A DNA stretch of 64,000 nt from Bacillus sp. S3. Its GTDB lineage: Bacteria; Bacillota; Bacilli; Bacillales; Cytobacillaceae. The notes under the pieces were generated by a model, which saw nothing but the letters and a program-made list of their open reading frames with translations, ran no database searches and was not told where the DNA came from. The DNA lies in NCBI RefSeq assembly GCF_005154805.1, contig NZ_CP039727.1, forward strand, positions 5,081,501 through 5,145,500. Reading direction: 5' to 3'. Made by a program: the position numbers and the translations under genes. This document shows, piece by piece, positions 29,301-38,220 of the stretch (position 1 is its first letter; each line of letters starts with the position of its first letter).

Positions 29301-31924
29301 GAACGGTTATTACCGTAATGGCTACTGACAAAGACGGAAACATGAGCAAGACCACAACCGTTGTCGTCAGAGATGTGATTGCTCCTGTAAAACCAATTGT
29401 GAATCCTGTGACGGATAAAGATACGGTTGTTACGGGTTATGTGGAAGCCGGATCAAAAGTTTCTGTTAGCGTGAATCATTCCGTTATCGGAGTAACCGAT
29501 ACAGGAAATGATCGTTATTTTTCTATTACGATCCCTATTCAATATGCTGGGACGCAACTAGTGATAACTGCTACAGATAAGGATGGAAACACAAGTGAAC
29601 CTGCTACGGTCTTCGTTCAGGATGTGACCGCCCCAGATAAGCCAATGGTGAGAATGGTAATGGATAACGAGCCTTTTGTAGCTGGCACAGCGGAAGTAGA
29701 AGCAATAATAGATGTGAAAGTAAATGGTTCTACTATAGGAACTGGGAGAGTTAGTGCTGAGGGAACATTTAAAGTAACGATTCCCGTTCAAAAAGCTGGG
29801 ACGGAGTTAGCCCTTACTGCTACAGATATTGCTGGAAATAGCAGTAAAGCAGAAATAGTAGTCGTGCAGGATGGAACCGCACCTGCTAAACCTGTTGTGA
29901 ACGAAGTAACCGATAAAGCTACTGCTGTTACTGGCTCTGCTGAAGCCGGTTCTAAAGTGGAAGTGAAAGCGGATGGATCGGTTATCGGGTTTGCTACTGC
30001 CGGAACGGATGGGAAGTTCTCTGTTCCGATTCCTCTTCAAAAATCCGGTGTGGAGTTAGCTGTTACAGCTACTGACAAGGATGGCAATGTGAGTGAAGCA
30101 ACGAAGGTTGTCGTGAAAGACGGTACCTCCCCTGCTAAACCTGTTGTGAACGAAGTAACGGATAAAGATTCCGCTGTTACTGGCTCCGCTGAAGCGGGTT
30201 CTAAAGTTGAAGTGAAAGTGGCTGAATCGGTTATCGGTTTTGCTACTACTGGTACTGATGGAAAGTTCTCGGTTACGATTCCAGTTCAAAAAGCTGGTGT
30301 GGAGTTAGTTGTTACGGCTACTGACAAGGATGGCAATGTGAGTGAAGTAACGATGGTTGTCGTGAAAGACGTTACCTCCCCTGCTAAACCTGTTGTGAAC
30401 GAAGTAACGGATAAAGATTCCGCTGTTACTGGCTCCGCTGAAGCGGGTTCTAAAGTTGAAGTGAAAGTGGCTGGATCGGTTATCGGTTTTGCTACTGCCG
30501 GAACTAATGGGAAGTTCTCGGTTACGATTCCAGTTCAAAAGGCTGGCATTGAATTAGTTGTTACGGCTGCAGATATTGCTGGAAATGTTAGCGACGCTGT
30601 TACTGTTGTAGTGAAAGATGTTACTGCACCTGCTAAGCCGTTCGTTAACGAAGTAAATGATAAAGATACAATTGTTTCCGGTCAGGCGGAAGCTGGTTCT
30701 AAAGTGGAAGTAGTAGCATACGGTGCTATGATTGGTTCGGGAACAGCCGGAAATGATGGTATTTTCACGGTGTCTATCCCTATGCAAACGGAAGAAACTG
30801 AACTACTAATCACGGCAACAGACAAATCAGGAAATATGAGTGAAGCGACAAAAGTGATAGTCAAAGATGAAGGAGCACCCGATGTACCCGTAGTCGATGA
30901 AGTATCAAATTTAGCTACTTGGGTATCCGGTCATGCAGAGGCGGATTCAACTATTGAAGTAACCCTAAACGGTTCTGTGATCGGTTCAGGCATAACCGGA
31001 ACAAATGGTGAATTTTTGATCAACATTCCTGTACTAAAAGAAGGCACAGAATTACAAATCACCGCAACAGACAGAAAGGGGAATAAAAGCCAGCCAATTA
31101 AAGTGGTTGTTATAGATCGAATTCCTCCTAAGTCGCCTATAGTAAATATAGTAACGGATCAAGACTTACACATTACAGGAACAGCAGAAGCTGGGTCTTT
31201 TATCAAAGTAATCTATAAATCAGGAAGTGTTATTGGCTCCGGAAAAACTGGACCTGATGGCAAATATTCAGTCGAGATACCAGCCTATCCTAATCCTGGG
31301 TCAGAATTTACCGTAACAGCCACAGATGCTGCGGGAAATGAGAGTCAACCGACAAAATTTATTGTCGTCTCAGGAATAAAAGGATGGGTCCAAACAGATC
31401 ATAAGTGGTTTTACTATGATGTTCAAACCGGTAAACCAGTAAAAGGATGGTTATCTGACGCTGGAAAGTGGTATTTCTTAGATTCTAATGGCGTGATGAA
31501 AACCGGCTGGTTCTTAGATGGGTCCACTTGGTACTTTTTCAAAGGCAGCGGTGCGATGCAAACCGGCTGGCTGCTAGATGGGTCGACTTGGTATTACTTT
31601 AATGGAAGCGGCGCTATGAAGACGGGCTGGCTCTTAAACGGTTCGACTTGGTACTTCTTCACGAACAGTGGGGCCATGAGAACCGGCTGGCTGCAAAGCG
31701 GTTCCACTTGGTATTATTTGAAATCCAGTGGCGCGATGCAAACTGGCTGGCTGCTAGATGGGTCTACTTGGTATTACTTTAACGGAAGCGGTGCGATGAA
31801 AACCGGCTGGCTGCTGAGTGGCAAGACCTGGTATTACTTTAAATCCAGTGGTGCCATGCAGACGGGCTGGGCGCAGATTTCTGGAAAATGGTATTACTTT
31901 AATCAAAGTGGGGCTTTAAAATAA
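26345..31924 (+). CDS. giant secreted surface protein: 15 Ig-like repeats and 9 wall-binding repeats
   Basis: 1859 residues from a GTG at 26345, chosen because AAGGAGG lies 7 bases upstream and a signal peptide (KIVVAFLLVFSSFQGVAKA) follows; the in-frame ATG at 26273 would bury it. Order: signal; two N-terminal Ig-like domains (PPEIKSVQVDK...); a short repetitive beta segment (TINGDVYIG, LTINGNVTINGD); 15 tandem domains of about 83 residues of the Big_6 type (xxPxKPxVNEVTDxDTxVSG ... TATDxxGNxSE); and nine 20-residue GW/WYY repeats as in PF01473-type choline/cell-wall-binding modules. No LPXTG. Bacillus lacks choline on its wall, so a wall glycan is the likelier ligand. Repeats 10-12 are the most similar to one another. 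Probable adhesin or matrix protein. Confidence 0.88.
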   Translation: MRKVFSNSLKIVVAFLLVFSSFQGVAKAFWDSTPPEIKSVQVDKTQAFDGETVTLSINAIDLETSIKDADIRYTDGRGFPQSFKGIYNQETQVLQVKIPISKSSSLGNWSIKSIWFNSTNGDFKTVDSSNTDLSGGSFQVIEKRDNDSPIFNGMTIDKSELVLGGTNKVSIKAVDALSGIAEVKVGYQTPSGEIQEQNAAFNWFNNSYDATISTSTFSNIGKWQPAYVYLRDKKGNATTIYHSGLYNSGIIADLSSGAFQVLEDKGESLDTLNRTIVYTSNAELTDTTINGDVYIGPSAILTINGNVTINGDLIIFGSYRLNGSLDVNGTLDLTGSMDQVPIYLADQPLTAINGVLKVSGKTVPLVSMTIENQPVAIHADGTFLLNNLNVAGKEGITIKFTDPSGHESVRQFLIKQETKTAPSAPIVMGITDKDTLVSGTAEAGAKVEIKVKGLVIGEGEAGNNGAFAITIPAQKAGTELVVTAIDSFGTVSETTIVVVKDVTAPAAPQVNEVTDQSTEISGKTEVGATVTVAIDSVREGLSTYTSVVGDSGIFKVAIPLQAAGTVITVMATDKAGNASEVSTVIVKDATPPAKPVVNEVNDQSTTVSGTAEADSTIDITVNNSIIGSTTTRGDGTFTVSIPVQTAGTELVITARDQAGNSSERAIVIVKDVTAPLKPYVEKVTDHKVMVSGTAELNSTVEVRANGILLGSSRADTGAGWYWIEIPPQKAGTELSIIAIDASGHHSEATIIIVEKDPYPMSGPKVDRLLDTDTAIKGQAGFAQMIKVWKNDVLLASKLTENDGSFSLDIPAQPVGTKLLVTATDTATYVISDPTVVVVGEGIAPGKPSVNTVNDQDTSVSGTAEAGSKVEVNVNGQVIGFGTAGTDGTFSITIPVQKEGTELVVTATDQYGNVSEATTLVVTDGTAPAAPQVDDVTNQSLEVSGKAEVNAKITVAINSEHNGLASYTGVADENGAFKVTIPVQAAGTVITVMATDKDGNMSKTTTVVVRDVIAPVKPIVNPVTDKDTVVTGYVEAGSKVSVSVNHSVIGVTDTGNDRYFSITIPIQYAGTQLVITATDKDGNTSEPATVFVQDVTAPDKPMVRMVMDNEPFVAGTAEVEAIIDVKVNGSTIGTGRVSAEGTFKVTIPVQKAGTELALTATDIAGNSSKAEIVVVQDGTAPAKPVVNEVTDKATAVTGSAEAGSKVEVKADGSVIGFATAGTDGKFSVPIPLQKSGVELAVTATDKDGNVSEATKVVVKDGTSPAKPVVNEVTDKDSAVTGSAEAGSKVEVKVAESVIGFATTGTDGKFSVTIPVQKAGVELVVTATDKDGNVSEVTMVVVKDVTSPAKPVVNEVTDKDSAVTGSAEAGSKVEVKVAGSVIGFATAGTNGKFSVTIPVQKAGIELVVTAADIAGNVSDAVTVVVKDVTAPAKPFVNEVNDKDTIVSGQAEAGSKVEVVAYGAMIGSGTAGNDGIFTVSIPMQTEETELLITATDKSGNMSEATKVIVKDEGAPDVPVVDEVSNLATWVSGHAEADSTIEVTLNGSVIGSGITGTNGEFLINIPVLKEGTELQITATDRKGNKSQPIKVVVIDRIPPKSPIVNIVTDQDLHITGTAEAGSFIKVIYKSGSVIGSGKTGPDGKYSVEIPAYPNPGSEFTVTATDAAGNESQPTKFIVVSGIKGWVQTDHKWFYYDVQTGKPVKGWLSDAGKWYFLDSNGVMKTGWFLDGSTWYFFKGSGAMQTGWLLDGSTWYYFNGSGAMKTGWLLNGSTWYFFTNSGAMRTGWLQSGSTWYYLKSSGAMQTGWLLDGSTWYYFNGSGAMKTGWLLSGKTWYYFKSSGAMQTGWAQISGKWYYFNQSGALK

Positions 31925-31932
31925 ATATGCAA

Positions 31933-31967
31933 ACACTCCCTAAAATCGATTTAGGGAGTGTCTTTTT
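31933..31967 (+). terminator. terminator of the first surface protein gene
   Basis: ACACTCCCTAAA pairs with TTTAGGGAGTGT around ATCGA, followed by CTTTTTG. The stem belongs to a terminator family reused at 36707, 38081 and 52903. Confidence 0.93.
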
Positions 31968-32231
31968 GTGTTCAGTTTTAACAGCTTTCGTTACATGGTT
32001 ATATAGGATTGTTTTGCAGTAGGATAATTTTTTCCTTTTATTAGGGCTTCCCTCAATCTGTGGAATATCAGAGTAACTGTGTTTTAAGAGCCCTCTTCTG
32101 CAATGTTATTCTTTAATTGTATTTTTTAATAAATCCCTAGTTAATAAGTTAAAAAGATTCCAATTCAAAATCATAGATTGTGATACTATTAGATTTGTAT
32201 TTGCTTAGTATACAGAAAAGGGGTCTAGTTA

Positions 32232-35200
32232 GTGAAAAGAATTGTCTCTGTTTTTACAGCACTATTATTAATTATTAGCACAGTGCCAATTAGTCATGTA
32301 TTTGCCGAAGCGGATGTTACAAAACCTGTGTTGGAGAGCATTAGTGTGGATAAGAAGGAAGTGACTGCCGGGGATACGGTTAGGATTAGTATTAAAGCTA
32401 CAGATGATGTTGCGGTTAGTGACGTCAGCTTGTACTACTATACTCCTATTTCCCAAAGAAGCTTTCCTATTCACCTAAGCTATAATTCCGAAAAAGGAGT
32501 TTTTGAAGGTAATTTTTTTATTGAAGATAATACCGAATCTGGGACCTTTAAGATTAATTTTATGTTTATTACTGATACTACTGGCAACAAAGCCTATTTA
32601 GCTCAAGGGCAAGACCCTGATGGTAAGCTGCCTGAGGGTGAATTCACTGTCACTGGTACACATGGTGCTGATGTTACAAAACCAACCCTTGATGGAATCA
32701 CTATTGATAAAAAGGAAGCTACTGTCGGAGATACAGTAAAAATTAGTATCAAAGCATCCGATGATGTTACGGTTAGCGACGTTAGCTTGTACTACTATAC
32801 TCCAATTTCTCAAAGGAGTTTTCCCATTCATTTAACTTTTAATCCTGAAAATGGGTTCTATGAAGGTAATTATTATATCGATGATAATACTGAATCTGGG
32901 ACCTTTAAGATTAATTTTATGTTTATTACTGATACTACTGGCAATAAAGCCTATTTAGCTCAAGGGCAAGACCCTGATGGTAAGCTGCCTGAGGGTGAAT
33001 TCACTGTCACTGGTACACATGGTGCTGATGTTACAAAACCAACCCTTGATGGAATCACTATTGACAAAAAGGAAGCTACTGTCGGAGATACAGTAAAAAT
33101 TAGTATCAAGGCATCCGATGATGTTGCGGTTAGCGACGTTAGCTTGTACTACTATACTCCAATTTCTCAAAGGAGTTTTCCCATTCATTTGACTTTTAAT
33201 CCTGAAAGTGGGTTCTACGAAACTAATTATTTTATCGATGATAATACTGAATCTGGGACCTTTAAGATTAATTTTATGTTTATTACTGATACTACTGGCA
33301 ACAAAACCTATTTAGCTCAAGGGCAAGATCCTGAAGGAAAACTACCTAGTGGGGAATTTACAGTTTATACCGAATTTAACCCACCTTCCTTTTCAAAACT
33401 ATCAATTGATAAGAATAGTGTAGAATCTGGAGATTATGTAAATTTCACAATAGATGCAACAGATGATACAAACCTACAGGAAGCTACTATTGACTATGTA
33501 AGCCCTGTTACTAAAACGAAGCATCCGGTTTCCCTTTCTTACGACGGCCAACATTTCACTGGTCAGATGTATATCGATAAAAATACTGAAGTAGGGAAAT
33601 GGACAGTCGATTCAATTGAGATTAAAGATACCAATGAAAATACTACTGTTGTAAAAGCAGGTGAAACAGATTTAGGTGCCGGGGATTTTACTGTTCTTAA
33701 ATCAGTAACGCCTTTAAACAGCTATATAGTGACATCAAATGAAACCTGGTCAAACAAAACGATTAATACAGATGTTTACATTTCTCCAGGGGCAATCTTA
33801 ACTATAAATGGAAATGTTAAAATTAATGGGAATGTTTATACACTAGGTGGATTAAGAAGTTACGGCGGTCTTACCATAACAGGTGAGCTCCATGCCAATA
33901 GTATTTACTTTGGCTATTACACCCCAAGGAATGGTCAAGCTATTTTCACTGGGTCTAACAGTATTTCCAGCATGATCGCGAGTAATCGAATTTTAACAGA
34001 GGTTCCACTCACACTTTATGATACCCCGCTTGTCAGCAGCAATGGCAAAGTGAACCTAACTGGGGCAACTCTCCCATTTGTCACCCTTGAGATAAATGGA
34101 CAAAACGTACCATTAAGAACAGATGGAACATTTAAACTGAACGATTTTTACATCGGTGATAGCGATACATTAAACGTTAAAATTACAGACCTTTACGGTT
34201 ACACTTATTATTACTCTTATAAAGTTGCAGATATATATATTGATGAATTTACTAAAGTCTCACAGACTATTAAAGGTAAGGCTCTGCCGCATTCCACTGT
34301 AAAGATAATGGTGAATAATAGCCAAATAGGAGTGGATACTGCAGATGAAAAAGGTTATTTTTCCATTGGGGTATCCAACCTAATTGAAAATACTACCTTA
34401 CGTTTTGAGGTTTATAATGAAGCAAATGAATTAATAACAACCAAAGAGGTTCTAATAAAAGACATTACGCCTCCAGAATCTCCTGTTGTAAATGAGGTTT
34501 CAGATAAGGATCAAGCGATTACTGGTGTGGCCGAAGCCGGTGCGACTATTACTGTAATGGTAAACGGGAATGCCATTGGCACTGGAACTGCTGGAACAGA
34601 TGGGAAGTTTTCAATAAGCATCTCCATGCAGCCAGCTGGAGTTGAATTGGCCATTACTGCAACTGATAAAGCTGGGAATGTGAGTAAAGCTGCAACGGTT
34701 GTCGTGAAAGACGTTACCCCTCCTGCTACGCCAGTTGTAAACGACGTGACTGATCAAGATACTTCTGTTTCTGGGACGGCTGAAGCTGGTGCTAATGTGG
34801 ATGTGAAAGTAAACGGATCCGTAATTGGTACAGCCACTGCCGGAGAGGACGGCAAGTTTACCATTACAATCCCGATTCAACAAGCCGGGGTTGAACTAGT
34901 GGTTTTCACTACTGATAAAGCTGGGAATGTCAGCGAAACTGCAACGGTTGTCGTGAAAGACGTTACTTCTCCCGCTAAACCTGTGGTAAACGAAGTAACC
35001 GATCAAGATACTGCTGTCACTGGTTCTGCTGAAGCTGGAGCTAAAGTTGAAGTGAAAGTGAATGGTTCTGTTATTGGGTTTGCTACTGCTGGAACTGACG
35101 GTAAGTTTTCTATCACTATTCCTGTTCAAAAGGCTGGCACTCAATTAGTGATTTCTGCTACTGATAAGGCTGGCAATGTCAGCGAGACAACAACTGTTGT

Positions 35201-36701
35201 CGTAAAAGACGTTACTCCCCCTGCCAAACCTGTGGTAAACGAAGTAACCGATCAAGATACTGCTGTCACTGGTTCAGCTGAAGCAGGAGCTAAAGTGGAA
35301 GTGAAAGTGAATGATTCTGTTATTGGGTTTGCTACTATTGGAACTGACGGCAAGTTTTCCGTTTCCATTCCGGTTCAAAAGGCTGGCACTCAATTAGTGA
35401 TTTCTGCTACTGATAAGGCTGGGAATGTCAGCCAAACTACTACTGTTGTCGTGAAAGATGTTACCTCACCTGGTAAACCTTTGGTGAACGAGGTTACTGA
35501 AAAGGATACTTCTGTTACAGGGCAAGGCGAGGTTGGATCTACAATTAACATTAAAGTCAATGGAAATGTGATTGGTACAACCACTGTCGGAAATGACGGC
35601 AATTTCACGGTTTCGATCCCACTTCAACAAGCTGGAACGAAACTAGTCATTACCGCTACGGATACCGAAGGCAATACCAGCGATGAAACAACTGTTATAG
35701 TAAAAGACGTTACTTCTCCTGCTAAACCTGTGGTAAACGAAGTAACGGATAAAGATACTTCTGTTACTGGTTCTGCTGAAGCTGGTTCTAAAGTTGACGT
35801 CAAAGTAAATGGATCTGTTATTAGTTCTGCTACTGCCGGAACTGATGGGAAGTTCTCGGTTACGATTCCGGTTCAAAAGGCTAGTTCTGAGTTATTCATT
35901 TCTGCCACTGACAAAGCAGGAAATGTGAGTGAAGTTACATCTGTTGTTGTTAAAGACGTTACTTCCCCTACTAAACCTGTGGTAAACGAAGTAACGGATA
36001 AAGATACTTCTGTTACTGGCTCTGCTGAAGCTGGTTCTAAAGTAGAAGTCAAAGTAAATGGATCTGTTATTAGTTCTGCTGCTGCCGGGACTGATGGGAA
36101 GTTCTCGGTTACGATTCCATTTCAAAATGCTGGTTCTGAGTTATTCATTTCTGCTACTGACAAAGCAGGAAATGTGAGTGAAGAAACCAAAGTAGTCGTT
36201 TCTAAATCGAAACTTTCCGGTTGGGTCGAAGAGAATGGAACATGGTTTTTCTATGATAAAGCAACTGGAAATAAGAAAACTGGTTGGTTTTTAGAGGGTA
36301 AGACCTGGTATTACTTTGATACCAAAGGTGCGATGCAAACCGGCTGGCTGCTGGACGGAAAAACATGGTACTTCTTCACCAATAGCGGTGCCATGAAGAC
36401 GGGCTGGCTCCTAAACGGTTCCACCTGGTACTTCTTCACTAACAGTGGTGCCATGAAAACTGGCTGGCAGCAAAGCGGTTCCACCTGGTATTATTTTAAA
36501 TCCAGTGGTGCGATGCAGACCGGTTGGTTACTAGCTGGTTCTACTTGGTATTACTTTAACGGAAGCGGATCAATGAAAACCGGCTGGCTGCTGAGTGGCA
36601 AGACCTGGTATTACTTTAAATCTAGCGGCGCCATGCAGACGGGCTGGGCGCAGATTACTGGAAAATGGTATTACTTTAACCAAAGTGGAGCTTTAAAATA
36701 G
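32232..36701 (+). CDS. giant secreted surface protein: N-terminal 119-aa repeats, 7 Ig-like and 8 wall-binding repeats
   Basis: 1489 residues from a GTG with AAAAGGGG about 8 bases upstream. A signal peptide (about 1-25, ending SHVFA) is followed by three near-identical repeats of about 119 residues (DVTKPxLxxIxxDKKExT...GEFTVTGTHGA) and a fourth divergent one, then a TINTDVYIS/LTINGNVKING beta segment, a degenerate domain, seven 83-residue Big_6-like Ig repeats, and eight C-terminal GW/WYY wall-binding repeats. It is a paralogue of the neighbour upstream; the last six wall repeats are nearly the same in both. It is secreted and probably held non-covalently to wall polymer. The ligand of the N-terminal repeats is unknown. 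Confidence 0.88.
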   Translation: MKRIVSVFTALLLIISTVPISHVFAEADVTKPVLESISVDKKEVTAGDTVRISIKATDDVAVSDVSLYYYTPISQRSFPIHLSYNSEKGVFEGNFFIEDNTESGTFKINFMFITDTTGNKAYLAQGQDPDGKLPEGEFTVTGTHGADVTKPTLDGITIDKKEATVGDTVKISIKASDDVTVSDVSLYYYTPISQRSFPIHLTFNPENGFYEGNYYIDDNTESGTFKINFMFITDTTGNKAYLAQGQDPDGKLPEGEFTVTGTHGADVTKPTLDGITIDKKEATVGDTVKISIKASDDVAVSDVSLYYYTPISQRSFPIHLTFNPESGFYETNYFIDDNTESGTFKINFMFITDTTGNKTYLAQGQDPEGKLPSGEFTVYTEFNPPSFSKLSIDKNSVESGDYVNFTIDATDDTNLQEATIDYVSPVTKTKHPVSLSYDGQHFTGQMYIDKNTEVGKWTVDSIEIKDTNENTTVVKAGETDLGAGDFTVLKSVTPLNSYIVTSNETWSNKTINTDVYISPGAILTINGNVKINGNVYTLGGLRSYGGLTITGELHANSIYFGYYTPRNGQAIFTGSNSISSMIASNRILTEVPLTLYDTPLVSSNGKVNLTGATLPFVTLEINGQNVPLRTDGTFKLNDFYIGDSDTLNVKITDLYGYTYYYSYKVADIYIDEFTKVSQTIKGKALPHSTVKIMVNNSQIGVDTADEKGYFSIGVSNLIENTTLRFEVYNEANELITTKEVLIKDITPPESPVVNEVSDKDQAITGVAEAGATITVMVNGNAIGTGTAGTDGKFSISISMQPAGVELAITATDKAGNVSKAATVVVKDVTPPATPVVNDVTDQDTSVSGTAEAGANVDVKVNGSVIGTATAGEDGKFTITIPIQQAGVELVVFTTDKAGNVSETATVVVKDVTSPAKPVVNEVTDQDTAVTGSAEAGAKVEVKVNGSVIGFATAGTDGKFSITIPVQKAGTQLVISATDKAGNVSETTTVVVKDVTPPAKPVVNEVTDQDTAVTGSAEAGAKVEVKVNDSVIGFATIGTDGKFSVSIPVQKAGTQLVISATDKAGNVSQTTTVVVKDVTSPGKPLVNEVTEKDTSVTGQGEVGSTINIKVNGNVIGTTTVGNDGNFTVSIPLQQAGTKLVITATDTEGNTSDETTVIVKDVTSPAKPVVNEVTDKDTSVTGSAEAGSKVDVKVNGSVISSATAGTDGKFSVTIPVQKASSELFISATDKAGNVSEVTSVVVKDVTSPTKPVVNEVTDKDTSVTGSAEAGSKVEVKVNGSVISSAAAGTDGKFSVTIPFQNAGSELFISATDKAGNVSEETKVVVSKSKLSGWVEENGTWFFYDKATGNKKTGWFLEGKTWYYFDTKGAMQTGWLLDGKTWYFFTNSGAMKTGWLLNGSTWYFFTNSGAMKTGWQQSGSTWYYFKSSGAMQTGWLLAGSTWYYFNGSGSMKTGWLLSGKTWYYFKSSGAMQTGWAQITGKWYYFNQSGALK

Positions 36702-36706
36702 ACATG

Positions 36707-36744
36707 AAAACACTCCCTCAGCTGTTTGCTTTAGGGAGTGTTTT
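36707..36744 (+). terminator. terminator of the second surface protein gene
   Basis: AAAACACTCCCT pairs with AGGGAGTGTTTT across a 14-base loop (CAGCTGTTTGCTTT). The hairpin plus about 70 bases downstream is repeated at 38081-38190. Confidence 0.9.
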
Positions 36745-37003
36745 CATTAGAGGCGCTCTACAGTTTTATAGATTATGGTTCAACTCAACAAATAGGTTGT
36801 TCAAATTTCTGCTTACCATTGCTTGTGAAATGGTTCACCGCACCCATCTTAGGGACGGTATTTAAAATTACAAGATACTGTAAGATGGCTGCATTTTTAA
36901 GAATATTGACGGGTACATTTTTGTATTTTCAAAAATATGATTAATTATAAGGAGAAAGGGAAAAGATATTAAAAAATTACTTTTATAATGTAGGAGGAAT
37001 TTT

Positions 37004-37222
37004 ATGGATGAATATAGAAATAAGATGGTAAATAATAATAAAAAGGTGGTAAAAATCGTGGCTATTCCACAAACAATGCCTCGAAAAAAATCAAGCGGAA
37101 ATCAGTCAGGCTTTGCAATTAAAAAGAAAAAGAAAAAAAGTGCTCTTGAGATTTCAGATTCAATAGGTATTTACGGAGCTTTTGGACGTACATTATCAGA
37201 TCTTCATAAACAAGGGAGATAA
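37004..37222 (+). CDS. small lysine-rich protein, partner of the PIN gene
   Basis: 72 residues with RBS AGGAGG 6 bases before the ATG. The middle is very basic (a KKKKKK run at about 41-46) and the C-terminal 25 residues (SALEISDSIGIYGAFGRTL...) look ordered. No recognised antitoxin fold. The stop is 2 bases before the PIN gene start, so the two are translationally coupled. By position it could be an antitoxin or an RNA-binding cofactor; this is inference only. Confidence 0.6.
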   Translation: MDEYRNKMVNNNKKVVKIVAIPQTMPRKKSSGNQSGFAIKKKKKKSALEISDSIGIYGAFGRTLSDLHKQGR

Positions 37223-37224
37223 GT

Positions 37225-37971
37225 ATGGACTTTATCATTGATGGTGAAAAAATAGATTCAGAAGATTATTCTGGGGCATCTATTTATTTGGATGCTTGTT
37301 TTATTTTAACTTATTTAGATAAATCGGATAAAAGACGCCCAGATGTTGCAAGAGTATTAGATACTTGGGCTGAATACCCTGATGTAACACTAGGTATTAG
37401 TAATCATACAGTGACAGAAGTGATAAATCGTATTTTCCAAATGTTAATCCTCGGTTCGTTGCAAATTTTCCACGAGAATAATAGATTAATAAACCAAACT
37501 AAAGATGGCTATGAAAAATTATCTCTATTCCAAAAAGAACAATTGGTTAATTTGGATTCCGCAAGATATCTTTACTCCTTAGCAAAAAAAGAAGAAATCC
37601 TACGCCTATATAAAAAAGAGGTTAATGTAAATATTTCAGAATTAATTAAGATGGCGAAAGAGAATGAGATTAAGCGAAAAAAACTTGATACTTTCTATAA
37701 TATTGCTATAACTAAGTTTGAATCTTTTATAAATTGTATGAGATCTGAACTTGATTTCAGCTTCGAGGTTCTAGATTCCAAGGCAGAGCCAGATTATCAG
37801 GTAGCTAAAACGAATATGCGATTTTTGCAGCTAGATATCACTGATTCATTCCACTTAGCTATTGCAAAATCGAATGATTATGATTTCCTAGCAACTTTAG
37901 ATAGTGATTTTATACATAACCTGTATTCAACACTACCTGAACTATCTATGAAAATTATAAAGGTAGCATAG
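37225..37971 (+). CDS. PIN-domain protein (putative ribonuclease)
   Basis: 248 residues. The PIN acidic tetrad is visible: D23 in IYLDACFIL, E65 in HTVTEVINR, D207 in TDSFHLAIAK and D226 or D228 in ATLDSDF. PIN domains are metal-dependent RNases, typically VapC toxins, but this is much longer than the usual 130 residues: about 130 extra mainly helical, charged residues (about 75-200) are inserted between E65 and D207. Start at 37225 follows the small basic ORF by 2 bases. A toxin role is possible; a stand-alone RNA-processing enzyme is the alternative. Confidence 0.75.
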   Translation: MDFIIDGEKIDSEDYSGASIYLDACFILTYLDKSDKRRPDVARVLDTWAEYPDVTLGISNHTVTEVINRIFQMLILGSLQIFHENNRLINQTKDGYEKLSLFQKEQLVNLDSARYLYSLAKKEEILRLYKKEVNVNISELIKMAKENEIKRKKLDTFYNIAITKFESFINCMRSELDFSFEVLDSKAEPDYQVAKTNMRFLQLDITDSFHLAIAKSNDYDFLATLDSDFIHNLYSTLPELSMKIIKVA

Positions 37972-38080
37972 TCGAATATAAGTGATTATATTTATAAATT
38001 TTTTTCCTCTCTCGATTTGCAGGTGGATCATCGATTTTCCGCCTTCTTTTTCAATAAAACGGCAATATGAAGAGACTTGA

Positions 38081-38116
38081 AAACACTCCCTAAGCTGTTT
38101 GCTTTAGGGAGTGTTT
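38081..38116. terminator. terminator hairpin downstream of the PIN gene
   Basis: AAACACTCCCTAA pairs with TTAGGGAGTGTTT; the loop is GCTGTTTGCT-like, the same as at 36707. It lies between the convergent PIN and mnaA genes and has T-runs in both directions. It is about 110 bases from the PIN stop, so it looks like a captured surface-gene terminator. Confidence 0.8.
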
Positions 38117-38220
38117 GATTAAGTTCACTATTCTGTTTGATAGTTAATGGTTCAACAATTAGTTTGATCGAATTTCTGATTTCCGTTTCATTTACGCCCT
38201 TATCCTCGGATTCATCCTCT

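Noticed and set aside
26345..31924. LPXTG-anchored sortase substrate
   Set aside because: No LPXTG motif, C-terminal membrane segment or basic tail; anchoring is better explained by the wall-binding repeats.
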